Of a stretch of DNA of 64,000 nucleotides, positions 35,523-43,858 are shown in pieces; position 1 is the stretch's first letter, and every line of letters begins with the position of its first letter. The translations under genes and the position numbers were made by a program. The notes beneath the pieces are model-generated. The model ran no database searches and was not told where the DNA came from. It worked only from the letters and a program-made list of their open reading frames with translations. The stretch lies in assembly GCF_026391055.1 (NCBI RefSeq), contig NZ_JAPLET010000024.1:124001-188000 (forward strand). Direction: 5' to 3'. Origin of the DNA: Spirosoma sp. Lineage in GTDB: Bacteria; Bacteroidota; Bacteroidia; Cytophagales; Spirosomataceae.

Positions 35523-36527
35523 TTAAAATGTGGGAACACCGTTTACGGTGGTGTATTTGAAACTCAGCTTCTGGTCGGGGTGTACGTGACGGAAAGCACT
35601 CTGGCACATGAGTGCGGCTTCGTGAAAACCGCACAAAATCAGCTTTAACTTGCCCGGATACGTATTAATATCACCGATGGCGTAAATACGGTCGACACCG
35701 GTCGAGTAATCTGTCGTGTTAACGCTGATGGCGGCTTTGTCGATGGTAAGTCCCCAATCGGCAATGGGCCCGAGCTTGGGCGTCAGGCCGAAGAGCGGAA
35801 TCAGGTGGTCCGCTTCAATAGTTTTTACGGATTTATCTTTCGCCGTAATGCTCACCTCCTGCAAATGACCATTTCCGTTGATACTGGTAATGTTCGATTG
35901 CAGCACCAGATTGATCTTACCCTGATTCGCTAAATGAAACACCTTCTCGGCCGAATCGGGTGCCCCCCGAAAGGTGTCGCTTCGGTGAACCAGCGTTACT
36001 TCGCGGGCTATGTTGGCCAGAAAAACCGTCCAGTCGAGGGCAGAGTCTCCCCCACCGGCCAGCACCACCCGGCGGTCGCGCAGTTGCTCGGGATTCTTGA
36101 CCATATACGCAACGCCCTTCCCTTCAAACCGCTCCAGATTCACAATTTCCGGCTTACGCGGCTCAAAACAGCCAAGCCCACCGGCAATGACAACCACCTG
36201 GCAATGGACAGCAGTGCCCTCATTTGTGGTCACGATGTAGGAGCCATCGGGTTGTTTTTCCAGCCCATCGACACGCTCACCCAGGGTAAACCCCGGATTG
36301 AAAGGCGCAATTTGCTCCATCAGGTTATCGACCAGCGTTTGGGCATTCACCGCCGGATAGCCCGGAATATCGTAGATCGGCTTCTGCGGGTAAATCTCCG
36401 AAAGCTGCCCGCCCACTTGCGGCAACGCATCGATCAGGTGGCAGCGCATTTTTAATAAACCAGCTTCAAAAACGGCGAACAGGCCCACCGGCCCCGCGCC
36501 TATTATGCACATATCGGTTGTTATCAT
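35523..36527 (-). CDS. Ferredoxin--NADP+ reductase, thioredoxin reductase-like
   Basis: A 334-residue FAD/NADPH flavoprotein that passes electrons between NADPH and ferredoxin. It starts at ATG 36527 (MITTDMCIIGAGPVGLFAVF) with the FAD dinucleotide-binding GAGPVG motif. It shows LIDALPQVGGQLSEIYPQK, the NADPH-binding VVLAGGGDSALDW, and FAD-closing IYAIGDINTYPGK near the C-terminus. The redox-active CxxC of thioredoxin reductase is absent, as in the ferredoxin-NADP+ reductase group. The ferredoxin downstream is its likely partner. Confidence 0.93.
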   Translation of the reverse strand: MITTDMCIIGAGPVGLFAVFEAGLLKMRCHLIDALPQVGGQLSEIYPQKPIYDIPGYPAVNAQTLVDNLMEQIAPFNPGFTLGERVDGLEKQPDGSYIVTTNEGTAVHCQVVVIAGGLGCFEPRKPEIVNLERFEGKGVAYMVKNPEQLRDRRVVLAGGGDSALDWTVFLANIAREVTLVHRSDTFRGAPDSAEKVFHLANQGKINLVLQSNITSINGNGHLQEVSITAKDKSVKTIEADHLIPLFGLTPKLGPIADWGLTIDKAAISVNTTDYSTGVDRIYAIGDINTYPGKLKLILCGFHEAALMCQSAFRHVHPDQKLSFKYTTVNGVPTF

Positions 36528-36808
36528 GTTGGGTTGTGAACGAATCCGACTTACCGTCTTCGTTCGTCTTGGTTGTGTGTTGTCTAGTGGCAGAACCATC
36601 CTGAAGACCAGTATCTTTCAGTAAAATCAGGTCAGCAAGCGATACAAAGGTAAGTCCGCCCCCCCCTGGAGGTAAATCATATCTGGTAATGAAGTATTAG
36701 TAAATGGAATGAGCATAGCCTTTCTGTTTACACGGCAAATGAAAAAACGACTTTCACGTAAGCGTTTGCAGTATATTTACGGCTAGCCTTACCCAAATCC
36801 CTATCCTT

Positions 36809-38017
36809 ATGAAACTTTCTCTACTCCTGGCTACCTGTCTGTTAACGTATTCTGCATGGGCACAAACCGATGTACAGAAGCGCTACCAGACCCGGCTCAT
36901 CATGGCCGAAGATGGCAGCACGATCGACCTCGACGCCGGTACGTTCACCTTCACAGGAAGCCTGTCTCTGGAAGACAAAAAACGCATTGTGATTCGGGGA
37001 AAAGGGGTCGATAAAACGATACTTAGTTTCAAAGGGCAGACGGACGGTGCGGAAGGTCTACGGGTGTCCAATGCCGAAAATATAGTGATCGAAAACCTGA
37101 CCATTCAGGATTCGAAAGGCGATGGCATTAAGACCATGAACGTGAAAGGCATCACATTCCGAAACGTAAAAGTAGAATGGACCGGCCCACCCAAAGCCGA
37201 AAATGGCGGCTACGGTCTGTATCCGGTGCAGTGCGACAATGTGCTCATCGACGGTTGCACCGCCATTGGTGCTTCCGACGCCGGTATTTACGTTGGGCAG
37301 TCACGCGGCATTGTCGTCAAAAACAGCAAAGCCTACCATAACGTAGCGGGTATCGAGATTGAAAACTCCCGCAATGCCGACGTTTTCGATAACGAATCCT
37401 ACGAAAATACGGGCGGAATTCTGGTGTTCGACCTGCCCGATCTGGTTCAGAAACAGGGCGGTAATGTGCGGGTGTTCAACAACTATATCCACGACAATAA
37501 CTTCCCGAATTTTGCCCCGGAAGGCAATATCGTTGCCAGTGTATCGGACGGTACTGGGCTGCTGATTCTGGCCGCCAACAACGTAGAGGTATTCAACAAC
37601 CGCTTTCTCCGTAATCAGACTATCGGCACCGGCATTATCAGTTACCTCATTACCGAACGACCCATCACCGACAAAGGCTATTACCCGTTTTCGACGGCCA
37701 TTTCCATTCACGATAACGTCTACGAGCGTAATCCCGGCCCGGCCAGTTCGCGGGGCCGCTACGGCAAAATATTCGATGCCATCCTGAAGGCAGGTCAGCA
37801 AGTGCCGCACATTTTGTACGACGGCATTGCTGACCCCGCCACCTTCGACAAAGACGGAAAACAACTGACCGACAAACGCATTTGCATTCGTAACAATAAA
37901 AACCAGAGCCTGGTCAACCTCGACGCCGGGCGTGAATTCAAAAACGTTTCCTTTAGCCCGGCACCTTTCGATTGCCAGCTAGCTCCCCTGAAGACAACCG
38001 CTGGTAACGGCCGTTAA
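36809..38017 (+). CDS. Parallel beta-helix repeat protein (TIGR03805-type)
   Basis: A 402-residue exported protein with signal peptide LSLLLATCLLTYSAWAQT. Residues about 30-330 form stacked right-handed beta-helix coils with repeated pattern such as NIVIENLTIQDSKGDGIKTM, NVLIDGCTAIGASDAGIYV and GIVVKNSKAYHNVAGIEIEN. Proteins of this kind are usually found next to a TIGR03806/SO2930-type diheme cytochrome, as here (5 bp apart). Substrate or role is unknown; the helix often binds polysaccharide. Confidence 0.9.
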   Translation: MKLSLLLATCLLTYSAWAQTDVQKRYQTRLIMAEDGSTIDLDAGTFTFTGSLSLEDKKRIVIRGKGVDKTILSFKGQTDGAEGLRVSNAENIVIENLTIQDSKGDGIKTMNVKGITFRNVKVEWTGPPKAENGGYGLYPVQCDNVLIDGCTAIGASDAGIYVGQSRGIVVKNSKAYHNVAGIEIENSRNADVFDNESYENTGGILVFDLPDLVQKQGGNVRVFNNYIHDNNFPNFAPEGNIVASVSDGTGLLILAANNVEVFNNRFLRNQTIGTGIISYLITERPITDKGYYPFSTAISIHDNVYERNPGPASSRGRYGKIFDAILKAGQQVPHILYDGIADPATFDKDGKQLTDKRICIRNNKNQSLVNLDAGREFKNVSFSPAPFDCQLAPLKTTAGNGR

Positions 38018-38021
38018 CCGT

Positions 38022-39059
38022 ATGCGAACTTACATCATCTGGTCGCTTTTACTGTTGGTCGGCTGGCTCACGCTGGCCAGCTGGCGGTCGGATGCGATCC
38101 CCGAAAAACTATCCGACTACGGCTTTTTTACCGGTAATCCGGCTGCGCAGAAACCAGCACCGGGGGTTGTCCCCTATTCGCTTAATACGCCCTTGTTTTC
38201 GGATTATGCCGAAAAGTTGCGGTTCGTCAAACTGCCTGCCGGTCGGTCGGTAACGTACAATGACTCCAGCGTACTGAACTTCCCGGAGGGCACCACACTC
38301 ATTAAGACGTTCTATTACCCACTCGATTTTCGAAACCCGGCCAAAGGACGACGGCTGATGGAAACCCGGTTGCTGGTTCATCAGGCAAACGGCTGGAAAG
38401 CCTTGGACTACATCTGGAATGATGAGCAGACCGATGCTTTTCTGGAAGTAGCCGGTGATACTAAAACCGTTAGTTATATAGACGCTGGTGGACAAACCCG
38501 TCAGCACCCGTATACTATTCCGAATCTGAACCAATGCAAAGGCTGCCATAACCGAAACGAAGTCATGACGCCCATTGGTCCGTCGATCCGGCAGCTTAAC
38601 GGCGATCTGGCTTATGGCGCAACCGGCGCAGAAAACCAGCTTACCCACTGGCAGAAATCGGGAATGCTCACCGGATTACCGTCGTTGGCCAACTGCCCCA
38701 AAGCCCCCGTCTGGAACGACCCAAAAACGGGCTCCCTAAACGACCGGGCACGAATCTGGCTCGATATTAACTGCGCCCACTGCCATAACCCCAAAGGCCC
38801 GGCCATGACCTCGGGCCTGAATCTGAGCCTGTCCGAAACGGACCCCACCGCCCTGGGCATTTTAAAGACACCCGTTGCCGCCGGTCGTGGCTCGGGTGGG
38901 CACCCGTATGATATTGTTCCCGGCAAACCGGATGAATCCATCCTGATTTACCGACTTGCTTCAACCGACCCCGGCGAAATGATGCCCGAACTCGGTCGAA
39001 AAACGACTCATTCCGAAAGCATTGCCCTCCTGCGGGACTGGATAAAGGCGATGAAATGA
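38022..39059 (+). CDS. SO2930-type diheme c-type cytochrome
   Basis: A 345-residue protein with an N-terminal hydrophobic export signal and two CxxCH haem-binding motifs: CKGCH at 172-176 and CAHCH at 251-255. The 5-bp gap to the beta-helix gene strongly suggests one transcript. In the family these two are nearly always paired, so the cytochrome may pass electrons to or from a reaction handled by the beta-helix protein. The pathway is not known. Confidence 0.92.
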   Translation: MRTYIIWSLLLLVGWLTLASWRSDAIPEKLSDYGFFTGNPAAQKPAPGVVPYSLNTPLFSDYAEKLRFVKLPAGRSVTYNDSSVLNFPEGTTLIKTFYYPLDFRNPAKGRRLMETRLLVHQANGWKALDYIWNDEQTDAFLEVAGDTKTVSYIDAGGQTRQHPYTIPNLNQCKGCHNRNEVMTPIGPSIRQLNGDLAYGATGAENQLTHWQKSGMLTGLPSLANCPKAPVWNDPKTGSLNDRARIWLDINCAHCHNPKGPAMTSGLNLSLSETDPTALGILKTPVAAGRGSGGHPYDIVPGKPDESILIYRLASTDPGEMMPELGRKTTHSESIALLRDWIKAMK

Positions 39060-39150
39060 GGCAGAATAGCGGTTATTTAGTAAGTTAGCGGGCGTTTGAC
39101 CCGCCGAATCCCCAACACTAAACCATCGCGATACAGCCTCAAATTACCTC

Positions 39151-40725
39151 ATGAAATACCTTCTCCCTGCTTTACTGCTGGCAGCCTCGTCGGCATTGGC
39201 TCAGCAAGCGCCATTGGGTCGTACCGTTGCGCATGTTTCCACTTATCAGCCCCCTGTTTTTACGGATGCCGACCGACTCAAAAAACTGGAACCGGCCTTC
39301 CCCATCGTCGAAAAACTCTTCCGCGATATTGCCGAAAAACGGCACATTCCGGGCATGGCTTTCGGGATTGTACTCGACGGTAAACTGGTTTACTCCGGCG
39401 GGCTGGGCTACACCAACGTCGACAAAAAGATAGCGGCAACGCCTAAATCGCTGTTTCGAATTGCGTCGATGACCAAAAGCCTGACCTCGATGGCGGTCCT
39501 GAAACTCCGCGACGAAGGCAAACTCCGGCTCGACGATCCCGCCGAAAACTACATCCCCGAACTAAAGTCGCACAAATACCTCACCGCCGACGCCCCTAAA
39601 ATTCTGGTTCGTAACCTCCTGACACACTCCGCTGGTTTTCCCGAAGACAACCCCTGGGGCGACCGTCAGCTAGCCGATACCGACGACGACCTGACGAAGC
39701 TCATCAAAGGCGGCATCTCGAACGCCAACGTACCCAGTTTTGCTTATGAATACAGCAACCTCGCCTTTGCCATGCTGGGTCGCATTATCTCAACGGTGTC
39801 CGGCAAACCCTATCAACAGTACATCACCGAAAACATTCTGAAACCGCTGGGCATGAACGATACCCAATGGGAATACACCAAAGTTCCGGCTAACAGGCTC
39901 GCGCTTGGGTATCGCTGGCAGGAAGATGGTTCGGGAGCGGGCAAGTGGCTCGAAGAACCCCTGCTGCACGACGGGTCGCACGGAGCCATGGGAGGCCTGA
40001 TTACGTCTATCGAGGATTTCAGCAAGTACGTAGCCGTTCACGAAGCCGCCTGGCCACCCCGGAATGATGTCGACAATGGGCCTGTCAAACGCAGTTCCAT
40101 TCGGGAAATGCAGCAACCCTGGACGTTTTCGGGTCTGGCTGCTCAGGCAAAAAACCCGGCGGGGCAAGTATGTCCCGTAACGAGTGGGTATGGCTACGGA
40201 CTGGGCTGGAATAAGAACTGTGCTGGTCTGGTTGGTGTGGGCCACAGTGGCGGATTGCCCGGTTTTGGCAGCCAGTGGCGCATTTTGCCAGAGTACGGCA
40301 TTGGCGTTATTTCCTACGGCAACGTAACTTATGCCGGATTGGGTGGGGTTAACATTGCCGTGCTCGATACGCTGGTTGCGCTGGCCAAATTACAACCTCG
40401 CCAGCTACCCGTTTCTCCCATTCTGGCCCAGCGAAAAGCCGAACTGGTAAAGCTCCTGCCCGACTGGACGAATGCGGAACGAAGCGGCATTTTTGCGGAG
40501 AACTTCTTCCCGGATAATTCGGTCGCCATTCGCAGGAAAACCGTACAGGACCTTTACGCCAAGGCCGGTGCGATCAAACGCATTGGCGAGTTGATCCCCG
40601 AAAATCAGTTGCGCGGCCATTTCGTAATGGAGGGCGAAAAGGCCAGCATCGACGTATTTTTCACCCTTACCCCCGAAAACCCCGCTCTGATCCAGCAACT
40701 GGATTTCCGGGAAGTGACCAACTAG
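39151..40725 (+). CDS. Exported class C beta-lactamase-like serine hydrolase
   Basis: A 524-residue periplasmic enzyme of the serine beta-lactamase superfamily. A signal peptide (MKYLLPALLLAASSALAQQ) precedes the SxxK motif in RIASMTKSLTSM (Ser nucleophile) and the YxN motif in YEYSNLAFAMLG. The third motif is HSGGLPGFGS. Closely related members are esterases, peptidases or D-amino-acid amidases and seldom true beta-lactamases. A C-terminal region of about 130 residues follows the catalytic domain. The GNAT gene starts 6 bp downstream, so both may be co-transcribed. Confidence 0.9.
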   Translation: MKYLLPALLLAASSALAQQAPLGRTVAHVSTYQPPVFTDADRLKKLEPAFPIVEKLFRDIAEKRHIPGMAFGIVLDGKLVYSGGLGYTNVDKKIAATPKSLFRIASMTKSLTSMAVLKLRDEGKLRLDDPAENYIPELKSHKYLTADAPKILVRNLLTHSAGFPEDNPWGDRQLADTDDDLTKLIKGGISNANVPSFAYEYSNLAFAMLGRIISTVSGKPYQQYITENILKPLGMNDTQWEYTKVPANRLALGYRWQEDGSGAGKWLEEPLLHDGSHGAMGGLITSIEDFSKYVAVHEAAWPPRNDVDNGPVKRSSIREMQQPWTFSGLAAQAKNPAGQVCPVTSGYGYGLGWNKNCAGLVGVGHSGGLPGFGSQWRILPEYGIGVISYGNVTYAGLGGVNIAVLDTLVALAKLQPRQLPVSPILAQRKAELVKLLPDWTNAERSGIFAENFFPDNSVAIRRKTVQDLYAKAGAIKRIGELIPENQLRGHFVMEGEKASIDVFFTLTPENPALIQQLDFREVTN

Positions 40726-40731
40726 TTTTGC

Positions 40732-41247
40732 ATGACAGCTTTCACTACATCAACCGCTACGGAGCAGGACATTCCGGCGCTGGACCGTCTGGTCAATAGT
40801 GCTTACCGGGGCGACAGTTCGCGCAAAGGGTGGACCACCGAGGCCGACCTGCTCGACGGTATCCGCACCAGCGAAGAGTCTTTACGGGCTATTTTAGGCA
40901 ACCCGAACGCGCAGATTTTAAAATACGAACAGGCCGACCGGTTGCTGGGATGCGTTTACCTGGAGCAGAAAGGCGACGACCTGTATCTGGGGATGCTTAC
41001 CGTTTCGCCCGAGGCCCAGGCTGGCGGTATTGGCAAGCACTTGCTAACGGCCGCAGAGAACGTAGCCATCGCAAAAAAATGCCGGGCCGTGACCATGACG
41101 GTCATCACCCAGCGGCACGAGCTAATTGCCTGGTACGAACGGCGCGGTTACCGATCAACCGGCGAAACCCAGCCATTTCCCGACGACCCGCGTTTCGGTA
41201 TACCCAAACAACCGCTTGCGTTCATCGTTATGGAAAAGGAGGTATAG
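40732..41247 (+). CDS. GNAT-family N-acetyltransferase
   Basis: A 171-residue cytosolic acyltransferase. The acetyl-CoA pyrophosphate loop is QAGGIGKHLLTAAEN (Q/RxxGxG/A pattern), after LYLGMLTVSPEAQ, and the fold ends with AWYERRGYRSTGETQPF. Such enzymes transfer acetyl to amines on small molecules or proteins; the substrate is not evident. It starts 6 bp after the beta-lactamase-like gene. Confidence 0.9.
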   Translation: MTAFTTSTATEQDIPALDRLVNSAYRGDSSRKGWTTEADLLDGIRTSEESLRAILGNPNAQILKYEQADRLLGCVYLEQKGDDLYLGMLTVSPEAQAGGIGKHLLTAAENVAIAKKCRAVTMTVITQRHELIAWYERRGYRSTGETQPFPDDPRFGIPKQPLAFIVMEKEV

Positions 41248-41359
41248 CGTGAACGGGAAAAGGATTCTTATTCTGTTTTGAGAGTAAACCCTTTTTGCGT
41301 TTGCCGATTTAACTCTATAATTTCACCACAGTAAAACAAAACACGATACCTCAAGCCAT

Positions 41360-41740
41360 ATGTCAGCTTCCAAACGCGTCCTGATTGCCGAAGATAGCTC
41401 TGTTATCCAGAATCTGGCCCGCAAAATTCTTGAATTCCAGAACTACGATATCACAGCCGTAAAAAACGGTGAGCAAGTGCTGCAAATTCTGGAGAAAGAA
41501 GATTTCAGTATCCTTCTCCTGGACATTAACATGCCGCTGATGGATGGTATGGAATGCGTTCGGCGCGTTCGGGCACTTCCCGAAAAAGAAAAAGCCGCAG
41601 TGCCTATTGTAGCCATCACCGGCAACGCCAAAAATTACACCGAAGAAGAATTCAAAACCGCCGGTTTCAACGATGTACTGGTGAAACCCCTCAACTTCGA
41701 CCGCCTGGTTGAAGTAGTAAATCAACTGACGGATAAATAA
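41360..41740 (+). CDS. Single-domain response regulator (CheY-like)
   Basis: A 126-residue receiver domain with no output domain. Active-site residues are all present: acidic E11 and D12, phospho-acceptor D55 in LLLDINMP, T87 in VAITGNA and K109 in LVKPLNF. It probably relays a phosphate between a hybrid sensor kinase and another domain or binds a target directly. No kinase is nearby. Monocistronic with a long hairpin downstream. Confidence 0.93.
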   Translation: MSASKRVLIAEDSSVIQNLARKILEFQNYDITAVKNGEQVLQILEKEDFSILLLDINMPLMDGMECVRRVRALPEKEKAAVPIVAITGNAKNYTEEEFKTAGFNDVLVKPLNFDRLVEVVNQLTDK

Positions 41741-41757
41741 AAGTAGGAGTTAGGAAC

Positions 41758-41830
41758 GAGGAGTGAGGAGTGAGAAGGGCTGGCGCATGTATACTGCTGA
41801 CGCGCCAGCCCTCCTCACTCCTCACTCCCC
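41758..41830. repeat. 29-bp imperfect inverted repeat with GAGTGAG unit
   Basis: Arms 41758-41786 and 41802-41830 pair at 27 of 29 positions around 15 nt. The arms carry the repeated unit GAGGAGTGAGGAGTGAG on one strand. It fills the gap between the response regulator and MBL-fold genes and precedes the MBL ATG by 20 bp. The purine-rich arm resembles the repeat at 2114-2209. Confidence 0.75.
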
Positions 41831-41850
41831 ACTCCTAATACCTAATACCT

Positions 41851-42612
41851 ATGGTCATTACCCTACTCGGTACGGGAACATCGTCGGGGGTGCCGCTTAT
41901 TGGCTGTACCTGCGAAGTGTGCCGTTCGGTTGACTTTCGGGACAAACGACTCCGTACCTCCGTTCACATTGACGTAGACGGTCGTAGTTTCGTTATCGAT
42001 ACCGGTCCCGATTTCCGGCAACAGGTCCTTCGGCTCAACCTGCAAAAACTCGACGCCGTTCTGTTCACCCACGAACACAAAGACCATACGGCAGGGCTCG
42101 ACGAAATTCGGGCGTATAACTTTAGGTCGGGAAAAGATATTCCCGTGTATGGACGTCCTACCGTACTGGCGCAGTTGCAGCGTGAGTTTGCGTACGTTTT
42201 CGCCGAGAATAAATACCCCGGAACACCCCACGTTCAACTGCATAATCTGACCAACGAACCCTTCGACGTGCTGGGCGTTCGCTTCACGCCCATTGAGGTA
42301 ATGCACCATAAACTACCTGTTTATGGCTTCCGAATTGGTGATTTCACCTATCTCACCGATCTGAATTATATTTCCGATGAGGAACTGGAAAAAGTTTATG
42401 GCACCAAGGTCCTGGTACTCGATGCGCTTCAGGTAAAACCCCACATTTCACACTTTACGCTCGACGAGGCCGTTGCCCTTGCCAAACGCGTTAATGCCGA
42501 CAGGACCTACTTCATTCATATCAGCCATAAACTTGGCTTACACCGGGAAGTTGAAAAAGAACTGCCAGACAACATCCGGCTAGGCTACGACGGCTTGCAG
42601 ATCAGGCTGTAA
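41851..42612 (+). CDS. MBL-fold metallohydrolase (PhnP/RNase Z-like group)
   Basis: A 253-residue cytosolic enzyme of the metallo-beta-lactamase fold. N-terminal GTGTSSGVPLIGCTCEVC carries the Cys motif common to PhnP-type phosphodiesterases, followed by VIDTGPDFRQQVL, LFTHEHKDHTAGL (zinc motif HxHxDH) and HISHKLGLH (distal ligand). PhnP hydrolyses cyclic phosphodiesters in phosphonate metabolism; no phn genes are in view, so here the substrate is uncertain. The last codons overlap the start of an 18-bp stem-loop. Confidence 0.9.
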   Translation: MVITLLGTGTSSGVPLIGCTCEVCRSVDFRDKRLRTSVHIDVDGRSFVIDTGPDFRQQVLRLNLQKLDAVLFTHEHKDHTAGLDEIRAYNFRSGKDIPVYGRPTVLAQLQREFAYVFAENKYPGTPHVQLHNLTNEPFDVLGVRFTPIEVMHHKLPVYGFRIGDFTYLTDLNYISDEELEKVYGTKVLVLDALQVKPHISHFTLDEAVALAKRVNADRTYFIHISHKLGLHREVEKELPDNIRLGYDGLQIRL

Positions 42613-42664
42613 CAGGCCCCGTCTGTTACGATAATGCCAACAGCCAGGGCCTGTTACAGCCTGA
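42602..42664. terminator. 18-bp perfect stem-loop at the end of the MBL-fold gene
   Basis: Arms 42602-42619 and 42647-42664 are exact complements (core GGCTGTAACAGGCCC) around 27 nt. The first arm includes the last three codons and stop of the MBL gene. No U-tract is seen; it may still terminate transcription or protect the 3' end. Confidence 0.65.
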
Positions 42665-42715
42665 CAAACCAATTCCATCTACGCATCGTTACTCCGGTAG
42701 ATTCTTACATACACG

Positions 42716-43810
42716 ATGCTGACCGCGATAAAGCCCTCCCGCCCGTTTTCGAATACCCTCCTAGATACGTTCCGACAGCAGGGCGATGCTCCCGCCGATT
42801 CGGCCATTGCGGCTGTCGTTGAGGCAAGTGGCCCGTCGGGCTTGCGTTCGCTGATGCAGTGGCTGGCCGATACCAGCGATTTCTCGACCGAGAAACAGCC
42901 CCCTGCCATCCAGACCTTCTTTGCTGAATACAACAACTTACCCGACTGGGCAGAACCCGACCGGATGAAACGGGGTATGGCCTTTTTCAAGAAACACGCC
43001 CAGCAAATTGGTCTGACACTCGGCTTTTTCTCCCTCCCCTATTCCTACCTGGGTGCTAATGGAGCGCAGGTCCTGTGGCTTACCGAACGCATCAAAAACG
43101 ACACTGCCCGCCGATTACAGGAAACCGGCGAGTGGGTTTTTGCGGTCAACAATGCCAGAGAGTGGCCGTTTAATGGGCAAACAACCAACCCAAACGGGGG
43201 AACAGCCATTCGCCGTACTCAGAAAATCCGGTTGATTCATGCCGGGGCCCGCTGGTTTTCGCTACACTCCGGTCGGTGGAATATGGACTGGGGCTACCCC
43301 GTCAATCAGGAAGACATGGCCGGTACCAGTCTGTCGTTTTCCTATATTGTGTTGCAGGGATTACGAAAAGCGAAAGTCAGCATGACCGAGCAGGAAGAAG
43401 AGGATTACCTGCATCATATCAACGTGATTGGCTACCTCAACGGCGTTACCGAAGCACTTATTCCGACGAACATGCGCGAAGCCTATAACCTTGGTACGGC
43501 CATTGCCCGCAGGCAATTTGCCCCATCCGAAGCCGGCGTCGGGTTAACTCGTTCGCTGTTGAATGCGATAGCCGCAGCGGCATCGTCCAGCCAGCTTACA
43601 CCTGGTGGCCCGGCCCAGTTTGCAGCACCAGCACGACAGGGAACGATAGGCCCCGAAACGATTCGGAACCTCGCAGCCGGTGAAATGCGTTTCTTCATGG
43701 GCGACGAATACGCCGACTGGCTGGGCATTCCAAACGTTCCCGTTGAGAAGCGGCTGGCCGGGTTATTAAATCGCCTGCCTATTTTCCAGCGTCAGTTATT
43801 GAGTCTGTAG
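42716..43810 (+). CDS. MpaB-family oxygenase (DUF2236, latex-clearing-protein-like)
   Basis: A 364-residue protein of the oxygenase MpaB family, which includes haem b-dependent rubber oxygenase Lcp. Visible landmarks are LTLGFFSLPYSYLGANGAQV, IRRTQKIRLIHAGARWF (His of haem binding in this type) and SLSFSYIVLQGLRKAKV. There is no signal peptide. Whether it attacks polyisoprenoids or another lipid cannot be told. Monocistronic; mnmE starts 48 bp downstream. Confidence 0.85.
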   Translation: MLTAIKPSRPFSNTLLDTFRQQGDAPADSAIAAVVEASGPSGLRSLMQWLADTSDFSTEKQPPAIQTFFAEYNNLPDWAEPDRMKRGMAFFKKHAQQIGLTLGFFSLPYSYLGANGAQVLWLTERIKNDTARRLQETGEWVFAVNNAREWPFNGQTTNPNGGTAIRRTQKIRLIHAGARWFSLHSGRWNMDWGYPVNQEDMAGTSLSFSYIVLQGLRKAKVSMTEQEEEDYLHHINVIGYLNGVTEALIPTNMREAYNLGTAIARRQFAPSEAGVGLTRSLLNAIAAAASSSQLTPGGPAQFAAPARQGTIGPETIRNLAAGEMRFFMGDEYADWLGIPNVPVEKRLAGLLNRLPIFQRQLLSL

Positions 43811-43858
43811 TTCATACAGTTCAGTAAAGATTTCTGACGTTCATAACAATCTACAGAC

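Noticed and set aside
35934-36455. 173-residue frame antisense to the ferredoxin reductase
   Set aside because: Shadow of the flavoprotein coding sequence; composition rich in Arg/His as in antisense frames.
37301-37864. 187-residue frame antisense to the beta-helix protein
   Set aside because: Repetitive because the helix repeat below it is repetitive; no independent support.
41758-41830. Possible CRISPR-like repeat
   Set aside because: Only two inverted arms with internal simple units; no direct repeats with regular unique spacers and no cas genes in the window.
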